Translations under genes and position numbers: made by a program | Notes under the pieces: model-generated | The model's database searches: none | Told to the model about the DNA's origin: nothing | The model's input: only the letters and a program-made list of their open reading frames with translations | Source of the DNA: GWC2-37-13 sp049323035 | Lineage (GTDB): Bacteria > Patescibacteriota > Microgenomatia > UBA1406 > GWC2-37-13 | Assembly: GCA_049323035.1 (NCBI GenBank) | Contig: JBMOLB010000005.1 | Location: forward strand, 868,001 to 932,000 | DNA: 64,000 bases | Direction of reading: 5' to 3' | Shown here: positions 32,333 to 40,825 of the stretch, one piece after another | How the letters are laid out: the number at the start of each line of letters is the position of its first letter | Numbering within the stretch: the first letter of the stretch is position 1

Positions 32333-33317
32333 TTTTTCCGAGATAGTCCTTTTTTGAAACCTTCCAGACATCCAGGCCGATTGAAGCATCTCCGCGCGTC
32401 AGGCAATACGAATCACCCCGCCGTCTATTGACGTAGGCCACCCTATGGACAATCACCTGGGGGATATTTGACAACGTAAAAGCGATGATATCACCAGTAT
32501 TGACGTCCGAGAAATTGGTCCTGTGTATCGTCAGAACGTCACCCCGTTTCAAGGCGGGATACATACTGTTCGATTGCACCTTGCCCTTGAATTTCCCCCC
32601 GACCGGCATGTTCTGTATTTTCCAGATCGCTATCTCATTTTCAGCGTTGTCAATGCCCCCATGATTTATTAGAAGCACCCTGTCGCTTAAATGTTGCAGC
32701 AGCCCGACATCGTGGGTAACGAATAATATGGCTTTATTTTTTTTGATTTTTTTAATGGTCCTTATGAATTTTTCCCTAAAGTCGGCATCACCCACGGAAA
32801 TCGCCTCGTCAAGAAGTAAAATGTCGGCGTCGGCAAATAATGCAATGGACGTTGCCAGTCTTGCCCGCATGCCCGTTGAATAAAATTTCAATGGTGTGTC
32901 CAGGAAATTTCCGATATCGGCAAACTCTATCGCCTTTTTTTTAAGGACATCCAGTTTTTCCTTGGCAACCCCAAGAATGGTTGCATATAAACCAATATTT
33001 TCCCGCCCGGTAAGATCATAATGCAAGCCCGCCCCAAGTTCTATGACCGAAGCGATACTGCCTTGCACATTAATTTTCCCGGAATCGGGCTGCAGTATGC
33101 CGGCCGCCAATCTCAATATGGTGCTTTTGCCGCTTCCGTTTGGTCCGTATAAGCCAATGATTTCCCCCCGGTTTATCTTAAAATTCAATTGTTTAGCGGC
33201 GCCAATCCTTATATCGACGGGCTTTTTATTCAAAACAAGGTTCTTCAATTGGTTGTCGGGATGGATCAAAAATGTTTTTGAGACGTTTACGAACTCTATC
33301 AATGGCGTTTTTATCAT
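32316..33317 (-). CDS. ABC ATPase fused to S26/SEC11-type signal peptidase domain
   Basis: 333 aa. Residues 1-235 are a Wzt-type ABC ATPase: Walker A GPNGSGKST near 57, signature-type STGMRARLA near 150, Walker B ILLLDEAIS near 170, then an H-loop THDVG. Residues about 240-333 form an S26 peptidase domain of the SEC11/archaeal type: Ser251 in SNSMYPALKRGD, His291 in VIVHRV, Asp310 in LTRGD and the final LGKII box. There is no membrane helix in that domain. The fusion ties export to proteolysis and overlaps its permease gene by four bases. The second Wzt in this locus lacks the domain. Confidence 0.85.
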   Translation of the reverse strand: MIKTPLIEFVNVSKTFLIHPDNQLKNLVLNKKPVDIRIGAAKQLNFKINRGEIIGLYGPNGSGKSTILRLAAGILQPDSGKINVQGSIASVIELGAGLHYDLTGRENIGLYATILGVAKEKLDVLKKKAIEFADIGNFLDTPLKFYSTGMRARLATSIALFADADILLLDEAISVGDADFREKFIRTIKKIKKNKAILFVTHDVGLLQHLSDRVLLINHGGIDNAENEIAIWKIQNMPVGGKFKGKVQSNSMYPALKRGDVLTIHRTNFSDVNTGDIIAFTLSNIPQVIVHRVAYVNRRRGDSYCLTRGDASIGLDVWKVSKKDYLGKIIPNG

Positions 33318-34087
33318 AAAAATTGGGCGAAATTCCTTTCCAAGCGCTTGTATATTTTAATTGCAACAAATATCAAAACAGACAGCGTGATCAAAGCGTA
33401 ATCTAATGCCTGCAGATCGTAGGGGATCGGTATTATCGCGCCCCGGAACCCGGAAAAAATCGGGATGAGAGGATTTAACCTGAATACCCAAAGATACCGT
33501 TCCGGGACGACGCCAATAGGATATATTATCGGCGTGGCGTAAAAAAGGATATTCAAGAATATATCCACCAAGGTTTGAACGTCGCGGAAATAAACATTCC
33601 CGGCTGCAACCACCAACGATACGGCGACCGTCACAAGCAAAAGCGCCGTCATGCTTTTTGCAAATACCAATGGATTGAATGAAAGCACTCCAAACACCAG
33701 GGATACGAACGTCAAAAACGTTGTTGTTATTATCAGGTCAACGAGGCGGGAGGCAATAACTCCGCCGACAATGATTTCCGTGTTGACTTTGTTATTGACG
33801 ATAATATCCCGATTCTGTATCAAAGACCTGGCCGAGGAAGAAATGGTTTGCACGAAAAACACCCAGGCGGCAAAGCCGGACAGCGTATATATGAAATACG
33901 GGACATTATTTACGGTTTTTTTGAAAACCAGGGCAAATACCACGGACGACACGAGAGCCATGGACAACGGATAGACCAGTATCCAGGTTGCCCCCAGGTA
34001 GGACCCCGCGTATCTTGTTTTCAAATCCCGAAAGGCGAAAATTGATAGCCCGAACCAGGTACTGACAAACGGCTTCATGAGTTTCAT
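33314..34087 (-). CDS. ABC-2 type permease (Wzm-like), first exporter
   Basis: 257 aa from ATG at 34087 (MKLMKPF); a longer frame would need a TTG start at 34105. Six membrane helices with the ABC-2 family N-terminal motif DLKTRYAGSYLGATWILVYPL and the late NPLIPIFSGFR segment. It forms the channel for the ABC-peptidase fusion encoded four bases into its end. TACAAT lies seven bases before the chosen ATG. The cargo could be a lipid-linked glycan or the small peptide. Confidence 0.85.
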   Translation of the reverse strand: MKLMKPFVSTWFGLSIFAFRDLKTRYAGSYLGATWILVYPLSMALVSSVVFALVFKKTVNNVPYFIYTLSGFAAWVFFVQTISSSARSLIQNRDIIVNNKVNTEIIVGGVIASRLVDLIITTTFLTFVSLVFGVLSFNPLVFAKSMTALLLVTVAVSLVVAAGNVYFRDVQTLVDIFLNILFYATPIIYPIGVVPERYLWVFRLNPLIPIFSGFRGAIIPIPYDLQALDYALITLSVLIFVAIKIYKRLERNFAQFL

Positions 34088-34158
34088 TGTGTATATTGTA
34101 TCCAAGTTAACCTGAGAAATGCATTCGACAAATAGATTATAATTAGCGTATTGACCAG

Positions 34159-35286
34159 ATGAAAATACTTTCCCATATTCCGGAAATAACCTTCGACGAT
34201 GTGCTCCTGCTTCCCGGCGCCTCAGACTTCACTATCGACCAAGAAACCGAGAACATCAGTCTTAAGACAAGAATTTCCAGGAACGTAGTATTGGATATGC
34301 CCATCGTTTCCTCTTCGATGCCCGGCGTGACCGAATCGGAAATGGCCATCGCCGTTGCCAAGCGTGGAGGCATGGGTTTTATTCATCATTTCCAGAGCCC
34401 CAACCGCCAACTTGACGAGGTCCACAAAGTAAAAAAGGAAAAACTGAAGGTGGCCGCAACCGTAAACGATTTTTCAGAAGACGGACTTGCCCACATCGGA
34501 AATTTGATAAAAACGGGAGTCGACATGATATCGATCGATACGGAACACGCATTCAACGTCCAAACATTGAACTTCATAAAACGCACCAGGAAAAGATTTC
34601 CGGATATTGACCTGAACGCCGCGGTTGTCGTGACCAAGGAAGGAGTCGCGGCTTTATGCGACGTTGGAGTCGACAGCATCCGGATAGGCGTCGGACCCGG
34701 GTCTCACTGCACAACAAGGATGGTAACCGGAGTCGGAAGACCGCAACTTTCCGCGATCCTCGAGAGTTATAAAATAGCGAAAAAACATAAAGTCCCGCTG
34801 ATTGCGGAGGGCGGCATAAAATACGCCGGGGATATTCCCAAAGCGCTGGTTTTTGGAGCCTCCGCAGTTATGATAGGCGGCCTTTTTGCCGGCACCGACG
34901 AAACTCCGGGCGAAATCGTATGCCAAAAAGGCCTAAAGTATAAATACTCGTGGGGCATGTGCACAAATACCGCCTTGAATCAAAGCCGTTTCCATAAGCT
35001 TTCCCGGAAACAAAAGCTTCTTTTAAAGACGAAAAACCTCATTAAGAAAATATTCGGATTGCCAACAACATCAGAACTCATAAACACAAAAAACTTTTTT
35101 GAGGAAGGCGTGGAGGGGCTGGTTCCGTATAAAGGGAGCGTGATCGGCGTCATGGAAGAATTGGTCAACGGCACAAGAAGATCGATGTGGTACTTGGGGG
35201 CAAAAAACATTACCGAATTAAGAAATAAGGCCCGCGTTGTAATAACTTCCCAAAATACGATAAATGAAAATAATCCGCGCATTTGA
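34159..35286 (+). CDS. Divergent IMP dehydrogenase/GMP reductase-like enzyme without CBS domains
   Basis: 375 aa barrel of the IMPDH/GMPR family. The start TFDDVLLLPG and the active-site loop GPGSHCTTRMVTGVG with Cys184 are typical. CBS domains are missing, which occurs in GMP reductases and some IMPDHs. The phosphate/flap part is unusual: YKYSWGMCTNTAL replaces YRGMGS-type motifs, and SRF stands where IMPDH has Arg-Tyr. The C-terminus EGVEGLVPYKGSV is IMPDH-like. It may act on another nucleotide in the glycan pathway. TATAAT (34138-34143) precedes the ATG by 15 bases. Confidence 0.75.
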   Translation: MKILSHIPEITFDDVLLLPGASDFTIDQETENISLKTRISRNVVLDMPIVSSSMPGVTESEMAIAVAKRGGMGFIHHFQSPNRQLDEVHKVKKEKLKVAATVNDFSEDGLAHIGNLIKTGVDMISIDTEHAFNVQTLNFIKRTRKRFPDIDLNAAVVVTKEGVAALCDVGVDSIRIGVGPGSHCTTRMVTGVGRPQLSAILESYKIAKKHKVPLIAEGGIKYAGDIPKALVFGASAVMIGGLFAGTDETPGEIVCQKGLKYKYSWGMCTNTALNQSRFHKLSRKQKLLLKTKNLIKKIFGLPTTSELINTKNFFEEGVEGLVPYKGSVIGVMEELVNGTRRSMWYLGAKNITELRNKARVVITSQNTINENNPRI

Positions 35287-35983
35287 GCATCAAAAGACAA
35301 AGATAAAAAACCTTCTATTCAAGAGCCTTCATCTTCATAAGATCAAATCAATCGTATGGGATATCGATGGGACAATGTACAACAACCTGGATTTGGGAAA
35401 AAAGATATATTCGGAATATATTTTATTCATCGCCGGCAAGAAAAAGATAAAAAATCTAAAAACGGCAGGGATGATGCTTGAGCAACATACGGCCAGAGGT
35501 ATGACCTGGAGCCAGGCAGCAGCACAATTAACGGGCATTCGGGAAATTGATATCCTGAAGAGAGTTGGTAGAAATATAGACAGGTCAAAGTTTCTCAAAA
35601 CAGATGAGAGTCTAATTTCAATGTTTTCAAGCAAAAAAATCCAACATTACGCCCATTTCATATTGACCAATTCGACAAAAAGGAACGCCATCCAAACGCT
35701 CAATGCGCTCGGGCTTACGGAAAATATCGTCAGATTCGAAAGGATAATATGCGTTGAGGATTTCAAATACGTAAAACCCCACCCATCATGCTTTGAGATG
35801 GTCCTCAACATCACGCGGACCCCTGCAGAAACCCACCTGATGGTGGGCGATGATATGGTTGCCGACATAATCCCCGCCAGAAAAATCGGCATGAAAACCT
35901 GCCTCATGAACTCCAACTACAGTATTTTTGACGGAGACCTGCTTTTTGCCGACATCAAACAGCTTTATGGGTTTTTACGTTAG
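35264..35983 (+). CDS. HAD-family hydrolase
   Basis: 239 aa. HAD motifs: the nucleophile Asp in VWDIDGTMYNN near residue 35, motif II ILTNSTKRN near 132, Lys in VKPHPSCF near 170, and motif III MVGDDMVADIIPA near 192. It likely removes phosphate from a sugar or nucleotide phosphate. It overlaps the IMPDH-like gene by 23 bases and the convergent kinase gene by nine bases. Confidence 0.85.
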   Translation: MKIIRAFEHQKTKIKNLLFKSLHLHKIKSIVWDIDGTMYNNLDLGKKIYSEYILFIAGKKKIKNLKTAGMMLEQHTARGMTWSQAAAQLTGIREIDILKRVGRNIDRSKFLKTDESLISMFSSKKIQHYAHFILTNSTKRNAIQTLNALGLTENIVRFERIICVEDFKYVKPHPSCFEMVLNITRTPAETHLMVGDDMVADIIPARKIGMKTCLMNSNYSIFDGDLLFADIKQLYGFLR

Positions 35984-36547
35984 CGCGTCGACTATCCTGT
36001 TGATTGCGATTGCCTTGCCCGCCCGATTGTCTATCAACGCAATTCTTCTTTCCAAGCGGTATCTTTTATTGAAGACCTCAAACTCCTTGTGCAACAACCT
36101 TATGATGTGATCCGAAAGCTTGCCGAATTTGCGCATCCTGTTCCGTTTCAATACCGTTTCGAGGTCAGAATGGAGATGGAATACAAACAACTGGCCTTTT
36201 GCAAACGAACGAAGCCATTTATCGATATTTTCTCCGTAAACCGTATCATCGACAACGACGTCAAATCCATGATCTACGTATAGTTTTGCGATATAAAGGG
36301 CGGATTTTCTGGCCAAGCGGCTTTGCAGGAAGGTTTCTTCGTTCCAGTCCTTCTTTGCGGGAAATTCATATCCCGAAATGACGTTTTCCCTCAAATCATC
36401 AACGGAGACGTACAGGCTCTTTTTCAGTTTTTTGCACAATGATTGCGAAATGGTGCTCTTGCCTATGCCGGGACATCCGGTTATGACGATAACCTTGCCC
36501 TTTTTCCCGGGACTGAATATCATCGACATGAGCCTGGATATTTTCAT
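35975..36547 (-). CDS. P-loop kinase (nucleotide/sugar kinase-like)
   Basis: 190 aa. Walker A VITGCPGIGKST near residues 20-31 after a short basic start, then VSVDDLRENV and DVVVDDTVYGENIDKWL, as in AAA_33/zeta-toxin-like or adenylylsulfate kinase-like small-molecule kinases. The substrate is unknown. The ATG overlaps the end of the second Wzt gene by four bases, so it belongs to that operon. Confidence 0.75.
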   Translation of the reverse strand: MKISRLMSMIFSPGKKGKVIVITGCPGIGKSTISQSLCKKLKKSLYVSVDDLRENVISGYEFPAKKDWNEETFLQSRLARKSALYIAKLYVDHGFDVVVDDTVYGENIDKWLRSFAKGQLFVFHLHSDLETVLKRNRMRKFGKLSDHIIRLLHKEFEVFNKRYRLERRIALIDNRAGKAIAINRIVDALT

Positions 36548-37203
36548 AAGGGTTTCAAATGGATATTTCTGTCGGCAAACGGGATGCTTTTTTCATAATG
36601 GGTGGACAATATTATGGTTACCCCCTTTTTTTTGAACTCAAATAATTTTTTGATGGACTTTTCCCTGAATCTCCTGTCGCCAGCCGCAAATATTTCGTCA
36701 AGCAACAGAATGTCGGGCTTGGAATATATCGCGATCGAGAAAGCCAAGCGGGAGATCATCCCGGAGGAATAGCGCTTGAGCGGGACATCTATAAAGTGGT
36801 GAAGCCCCGAGAATCTGATAATCTTCGGCATGATTTCAGCTATTGTCTTTGTGTCAATTCCCAGAATCGTGGCATAGGTCACGATGTTTTCCCGGCCTGT
36901 CAGTTCATTATTGAAGCCGGCGCTGAGCTCGATAAGGGGAGCGACCTTGCCGTGAACGACTATCTTGCCCTGGTCGGGGACTGTGATTCCTGCAATCAGC
37001 TTGAGCAATGTCGTCTTGCCGGCGCCGTTTTCGCCTACCAGTAAGACAAATTCTCCCTTATTGATTTTCAATGAAAAATTTTTTATGACCGTAAACCTTT
37101 TGAAAGGCGAAAACATATGCCTAAACCACTTTTTAATGGTTTGCGGCCTTTCGAGATAATACTGTTTGGTGATGTCGTCAACGACGACTGCCGGTTTGTT
37201 CAT
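36544..37203 (-). CDS. ABC ATPase (Wzt-like), second exporter
   Basis: 219 aa ATPase with Walker A GENGAGKTT near residue 57, YSSGMISRLAFSIA as signature loop near 147, and ILLLDEIFAAGD as Walker B. It is close to the polysaccharide exporter ATPases (Wzt/TagH) but has no C-terminal cargo domain. It overlaps its permease gene upstream by four bases. Confidence 0.9.
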   Translation of the reverse strand: MNKPAVVVDDITKQYYLERPQTIKKWFRHMFSPFKRFTVIKNFSLKINKGEFVLLVGENGAGKTTLLKLIAGITVPDQGKIVVHGKVAPLIELSAGFNNELTGRENIVTYATILGIDTKTIAEIMPKIIRFSGLHHFIDVPLKRYSSGMISRLAFSIAIYSKPDILLLDEIFAAGDRRFREKSIKKLFEFKKKGVTIILSTHYEKSIPFADRNIHLKPL

Positions 37204-37958
37204 ATGAGATCGACTATTTTCTTTTCAAACCTTCTGAAAAAAATAATTCCAGCCAAAAAAATGACAAGACTGATGATCAGGGATGTCATAAAAAGGTCCG
37301 CCCTGAGAGTATCTTTGAAAAATAGATTGCGGACGAATGAGATTATTAGGGCCAAAGGGTTAATCGTCACGAACCAAAAATACTTTTTCGGGATGTACCC
37401 TTCCGAATACAGGATTGGCGTCGCATAAAAAAGCATCATCAATAGGAATTCAATCATCTTGCCAAAATCCCTGAAAACCCCGTTGGTTATCGAAAATATG
37501 AATCCGATTCCACCGGCAAGCAAAATGACCGGAATGATGGCGAGAACAACAAGGGCGAAAGCAAGTTTTATCTTGATGCCGAACGCCATCAAAAAAACAA
37601 ACAGCATTGCCAGATTAACCAAAAAATCCGGGATCTTGGAAAAAATGAGGGACAAAGGAAGCACCTCTTTCGGGAATGCGGTCTTTGTCACGATTTCCCT
37701 ATTCCATATCAGGGAGTCCTTGGCCAAGGTAACCGCCTGCTGGAATAAGTTCCAAAAAATGAGGCCGGACAAAAGGAAAATAAAATACGGGACGCCGTCG
37801 TCCGCTATTTTTATTACCTGTCCGAACAAAAAACTCAAGAAGAAAGTTGTCATCAGGGGATACAGGATGATCCATAATACCCCTAGAAATGAGGCCTTAT
37901 AGCTGGATTTTATTTCCCTGACGGTAAAAACCTCCAGTAACTGGCAATACAGCTTCAT
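37200..37958 (-). CDS. ABC-2 type permease (Wzm-like), second exporter
   Basis: 252 aa from ATG at 37958 (MKLYCQLLEV). The longer frame reaches into the divergent LmbE gene and is unlikely. Six helices; the N-terminal EIKSSYKASFLGVLWIILYPL is the ABC-2 exporter signature, and NPLALIISFVRNLFF is the late conserved segment. With the Wzt-like ATPase it would export an undecaprenyl-linked glycan. The 25 bases to the divergent gene hold TATTAT 11 bases before this ATG. Confidence 0.85.
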   Translation of the reverse strand: MKLYCQLLEVFTVREIKSSYKASFLGVLWIILYPLMTTFFLSFLFGQVIKIADDGVPYFIFLLSGLIFWNLFQQAVTLAKDSLIWNREIVTKTAFPKEVLPLSLIFSKIPDFLVNLAMLFVFLMAFGIKIKLAFALVVLAIIPVILLAGGIGFIFSITNGVFRDFGKMIEFLLMMLFYATPILYSEGYIPKKYFWFVTINPLALIISFVRNLFFKDTLRADLFMTSLIISLVIFLAGIIFFRRFEKKIVDLI

Positions 37959-37983
37959 ACTGGGAAATGATAATATATCTTCT

Positions 37984-38712
37984 ATGAACATTTCAAGGCT
38001 GCCGGGGAGGAAGAGGTTTATTTTCGTTTCTCCCCATTTGGATGATGCCATCCTGTCAGCCGGGGCACTAATCCATAATCTCAGCAAGAGTAAAAAAGTA
38101 GAAATCATCACAATCTTCACAGAGGCTTCAAAAAAGAGCACGGCGGCAACAGGGGAATTCGTCAAAGCGTGCCATCATAAAGAAAGCGGGAGATTATTTA
38201 ACGACCGACGAGCGGAAGATGCAAAATTATGTCGATACCTCAAGATTAAATATATTCATTTGGGTTTTACGGATGCCCTGTGGAGGGATGACTACCGGTC
38301 CATGAAAAAGGTGTTTGCAGACAAGATGGGCAGTTCCATAAAAGAGCATAATCTCGAGAAATCGATTGCCAAGAAATTGATAAAAGCCATCGGAAAAGAG
38401 AACGATGCCGTCATATTTGCCCCGCTATCGATAGGCAACCACATCGACCACAGGATAGTTAATAAGATCTGTCGGGACAATTTCACGAACTTGATATACT
38501 GGGAAGATTTTCCCTACAGCTTGAAATCAAGCCATCAGGAAGAACTGGTCAAAAAAAACAGCCTGTCTTGTTTTGAATTCGATAAGGATCTTCACGTGAA
38601 GGATGGTCTTATCAGGTTCTACTCGTCCCAAATACCGGTTCTTTTTCCGGACAATGTGATTGCAGTCAAAAAGGAGAAGTATTACTTCAATAATCTGCCC
38701 CACAGGGAATAA
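37984..38712 (+). CDS. LmbE/PIG-L family N-deacetylase
   Basis: 242 aa. The zinc site is FVSPHLDDAILSAG (His-x-Asp-Asp) near residue 19 and GNHIDHRIV near 149. PIG-L/LmbE enzymes remove N-acetyl groups from GlcNAc-type sugars, which fits a glycan locus. It is divergent from the second exporter and overlaps the convergent GT4 gene by 31 bases. Confidence 0.88.
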   Translation: MNISRLPGRKRFIFVSPHLDDAILSAGALIHNLSKSKKVEIITIFTEASKKSTAATGEFVKACHHKESGRLFNDRRAEDAKLCRYLKIKYIHLGFTDALWRDDYRSMKKVFADKMGSSIKEHNLEKSIAKKLIKAIGKENDAVIFAPLSIGNHIDHRIVNKICRDNFTNLIYWEDFPYSLKSSHQEELVKKNSLSCFEFDKDLHVKDGLIRFYSSQIPVLFPDNVIAVKKEKYYFNNLPHRE

Positions 38713-39830
38713 GATTTGTCTTCGCTATAAAATTCGGCGCGTTTCAGGCCGTTAATAATAAGCTTTTCCTTTAGCTTTTTGTCCTGCAGCAGCCTCAAGA
38801 CCGCCGATGCCATCGCCTTATAATCGCCAACTGGCACCAACAGGCCGTTTTTGCCGTTATCGAGTATCTCCCGCGGCCCGAAATCGCAGTTTGAGGAAAC
38901 GACCGGTATCCCGGCCATCATTGCCTCGACCAAAACCGTAGGCGAACCTTCAAAAAAACTAGAAAGGACAAAAATATCGGCTTTTCTCATAAACACCATG
39001 GGATTTTTCACGAAGCCCGGGAAGCTGACCTTGTCAGCAATTCCGGATTTTCTGGCAAGGGCAACGATCTTTTCCCCGTCGGATCCTTTCCCCAATATCA
39101 CAAGACGGCAGTTCATTTTTTCATTTACTTCTTTGAGGGCTTTAAACAAGGTTTTGAAATCCTTTTGGAATAAATCCAGCCGGGCAGCGGTAACGATGAC
39201 CTTTTCTGTGGATGTATCGTAATTTCTGCGAATGGCTGGATTACGATCGCGGCCATTAAATACCGGATTGTTTATGACAAATACTCTCTCTTTTTTTGTT
39301 CCAAGGCGGTTGACGAAAAATTGCCTCAATCCATAACTGGGGGTAACTATCCTGTCAAAAAACCGATAGGAGAAATATGAAAGAAGATAATATCCAAGGT
39401 GATATATAAAATTCTTAGGGGGCATGGAGATAAACTGGATCGATTTGAGCGGGTGGGTATGGCAAAACAAAATCTTTTCTGATCCTCTAAAAAGGCGCCG
39501 GGCAATGACTGCCAGAATCGCCGTCAAATTGAAGTATGTTGATCCAACAATGACAACCGCATCGTACTTCCGTTTATCCGATATGGTTGCCAGATACCGA
39601 TAAGTCCCGCCGTTTGATTTTAAAAAATACTGTTGAAAATTTACTCTTGTTGAAAAGCCAAAATCTTTTTTTGAATATGGTCTATTGGAAACTTTATGTG
39701 TAACTTCGAAATCGGCAACGGTTACGTCGGTATTTCTTGATGGCAGACTATTTATGATTTTGGTCGTCGTTATCCTTCTGCCTCCGTAGTCGGTTAGCCA
39801 ATTGCTTGTTATAAATAGGATTTTTTTCAT
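38682..39830 (-). CDS. GT4-type glycosyltransferase
   Basis: 382 aa GT-B fold protein. The C-terminal donor-binding half shows KVIVTAARLDLFQKDFKTL, CRLVILGKGSD, and FVLSSFFEGSPTVLVEAMMAGIPVVSS, the E-x7-E motif of family GT4. The N-terminal half starts ILFITSNWLTDYGGRRI. It adds a sugar on the cytoplasmic side of the membrane. ATGA overlap with the upstream GT2 gene. Confidence 0.88.
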   Translation of the reverse strand: MKKILFITSNWLTDYGGRRITTTKIINSLPSRNTDVTVADFEVTHKVSNRPYSKKDFGFSTRVNFQQYFLKSNGGTYRYLATISDKRKYDAVVIVGSTYFNLTAILAVIARRLFRGSEKILFCHTHPLKSIQFISMPPKNFIYHLGYYLLSYFSYRFFDRIVTPSYGLRQFFVNRLGTKKERVFVINNPVFNGRDRNPAIRRNYDTSTEKVIVTAARLDLFQKDFKTLFKALKEVNEKMNCRLVILGKGSDGEKIVALARKSGIADKVSFPGFVKNPMVFMRKADIFVLSSFFEGSPTVLVEAMMAGIPVVSSNCDFGPREILDNGKNGLLVPVGDYKAMASAVLRLLQDKKLKEKLIINGLKRAEFYSEDKSYSLWGRLLK

Positions 39831-40825
39831 ATATTTTTCCTGAATAGTTTTTTATACGTCCTGCTTTGCCTTATTATCATGAGAAATGTCATCCGCGGCT
39901 TTTCCGAAAATATGTAATCATAGTCTCCCGGAACAACATTACTTTGGACGACCTTTCTGATTGCCAGCAATTTAGGCAAGGCGAAAACAGTCTCAAGGTA
40001 TATTCGAAGTATGTAGATTATCCTAAATTTCAAAACCGAAACAAAAATGTTATTAATCTGGCCGTTAATTACTTCAAAAAGATTATTTTTTATCATATCG
40101 CCAGTCCAAGTCGTAATAATGATCCATAATTGGTTCCTTGCACTCAAGAAATCGACACTCTTTTTGTTTATGGTGGATGACCGGTCGTGGTAAACAAGCT
40201 CGTAAGGGATCAAAGACGATTTTTTGTTGGAAAGCTCTGTCCTCAATGAAAGTTCAATATCTTCGGCGTATGAACCGAAATGAGGGTTGAACACCCATCC
40301 GTATTTTTTAAAACATTCACGTACGTACCTTTTTGAAATAAACAAACAAGCCGCCGGCAACAAATAAGCATTTTTTTCTATCCTGGTCCTGTTGACTCCC
40401 ATTCCGTCCCTGTAATAACTGATACCGCGGCTGTCGGCACCGCGGTTTTTTGTCAAAAGAATATGCGGTGAGAGGAGATCGTGTTTTTTTCCAAGATATT
40501 TTTGTGATCTTGTAAATAAATCCTTGGCAACATAGGCGTCGTTGTTGAGCAATAAAAAATAGTCGGACTCCCTGAATTTTTTTAATCCGAACTCAAGACT
40601 TCTATTATTGGCTTTTGCGAATCCGAGGTTTTTTTCTGACCTCAAAAAGACAATTTTCCTGAATCTGTTCTTGTATTCCCCAAGGACTTTCTTGAGCGGG
40701 GGATTCGAACCGTTGTCGAAAATAATAACACTTATTCCCTGGGAATTAGTCATCGAAAGCGAGTCCAGGCAATTGGTCAGTTTATCGACTAAATTATAAC
40801 TTGGTATGATAACGCAAATGTTCAT
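39827..40825 (-). CDS. GT2-type glycosyltransferase
   Basis: 332 aa from ATG at 40825, chosen because it overlaps the upstream stop in ATGA and is followed directly by the GT-A start NICVIIPSYN. The acidic motif is LLLNNDAYV near residue 88, and AEDIELSLRTEL near 188 is the conserved ED-x-D-type region. Such enzymes, like WbbL, often transfer rhamnose or related sugars. Middle gene of the five-gene GT operon running from 44030 to 38682. Confidence 0.86.
   Translation of the reverse strand: MNICVIIPSYNLVDKLTNCLDSLSMTNSQGISVIIFDNGSNPPLKKVLGEYKNRFRKIVFLRSEKNLGFAKANNRSLEFGLKKFRESDYFLLLNNDAYVAKDLFTRSQKYLGKKHDLLSPHILLTKNRGADSRGISYYRDGMGVNRTRIEKNAYLLPAACLFISKRYVRECFKKYGWVFNPHFGSYAEDIELSLRTELSNKKSSLIPYELVYHDRSSTINKKSVDFLSARNQLWIIITTWTGDMIKNNLFEVINGQINNIFVSVLKFRIIYILRIYLETVFALPKLLAIRKVVQSNVVPGDYDYIFSEKPRMTFLMIIRQSRTYKKLFRKNI

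Noticed and set aside
37959..38165. N-terminal extension of the second Wzm-like permease
   Set aside because: The extension runs through the divergent LmbE gene, including its metal site, and lacks the ABC-2 pattern, so the start at 37958 is preferred.
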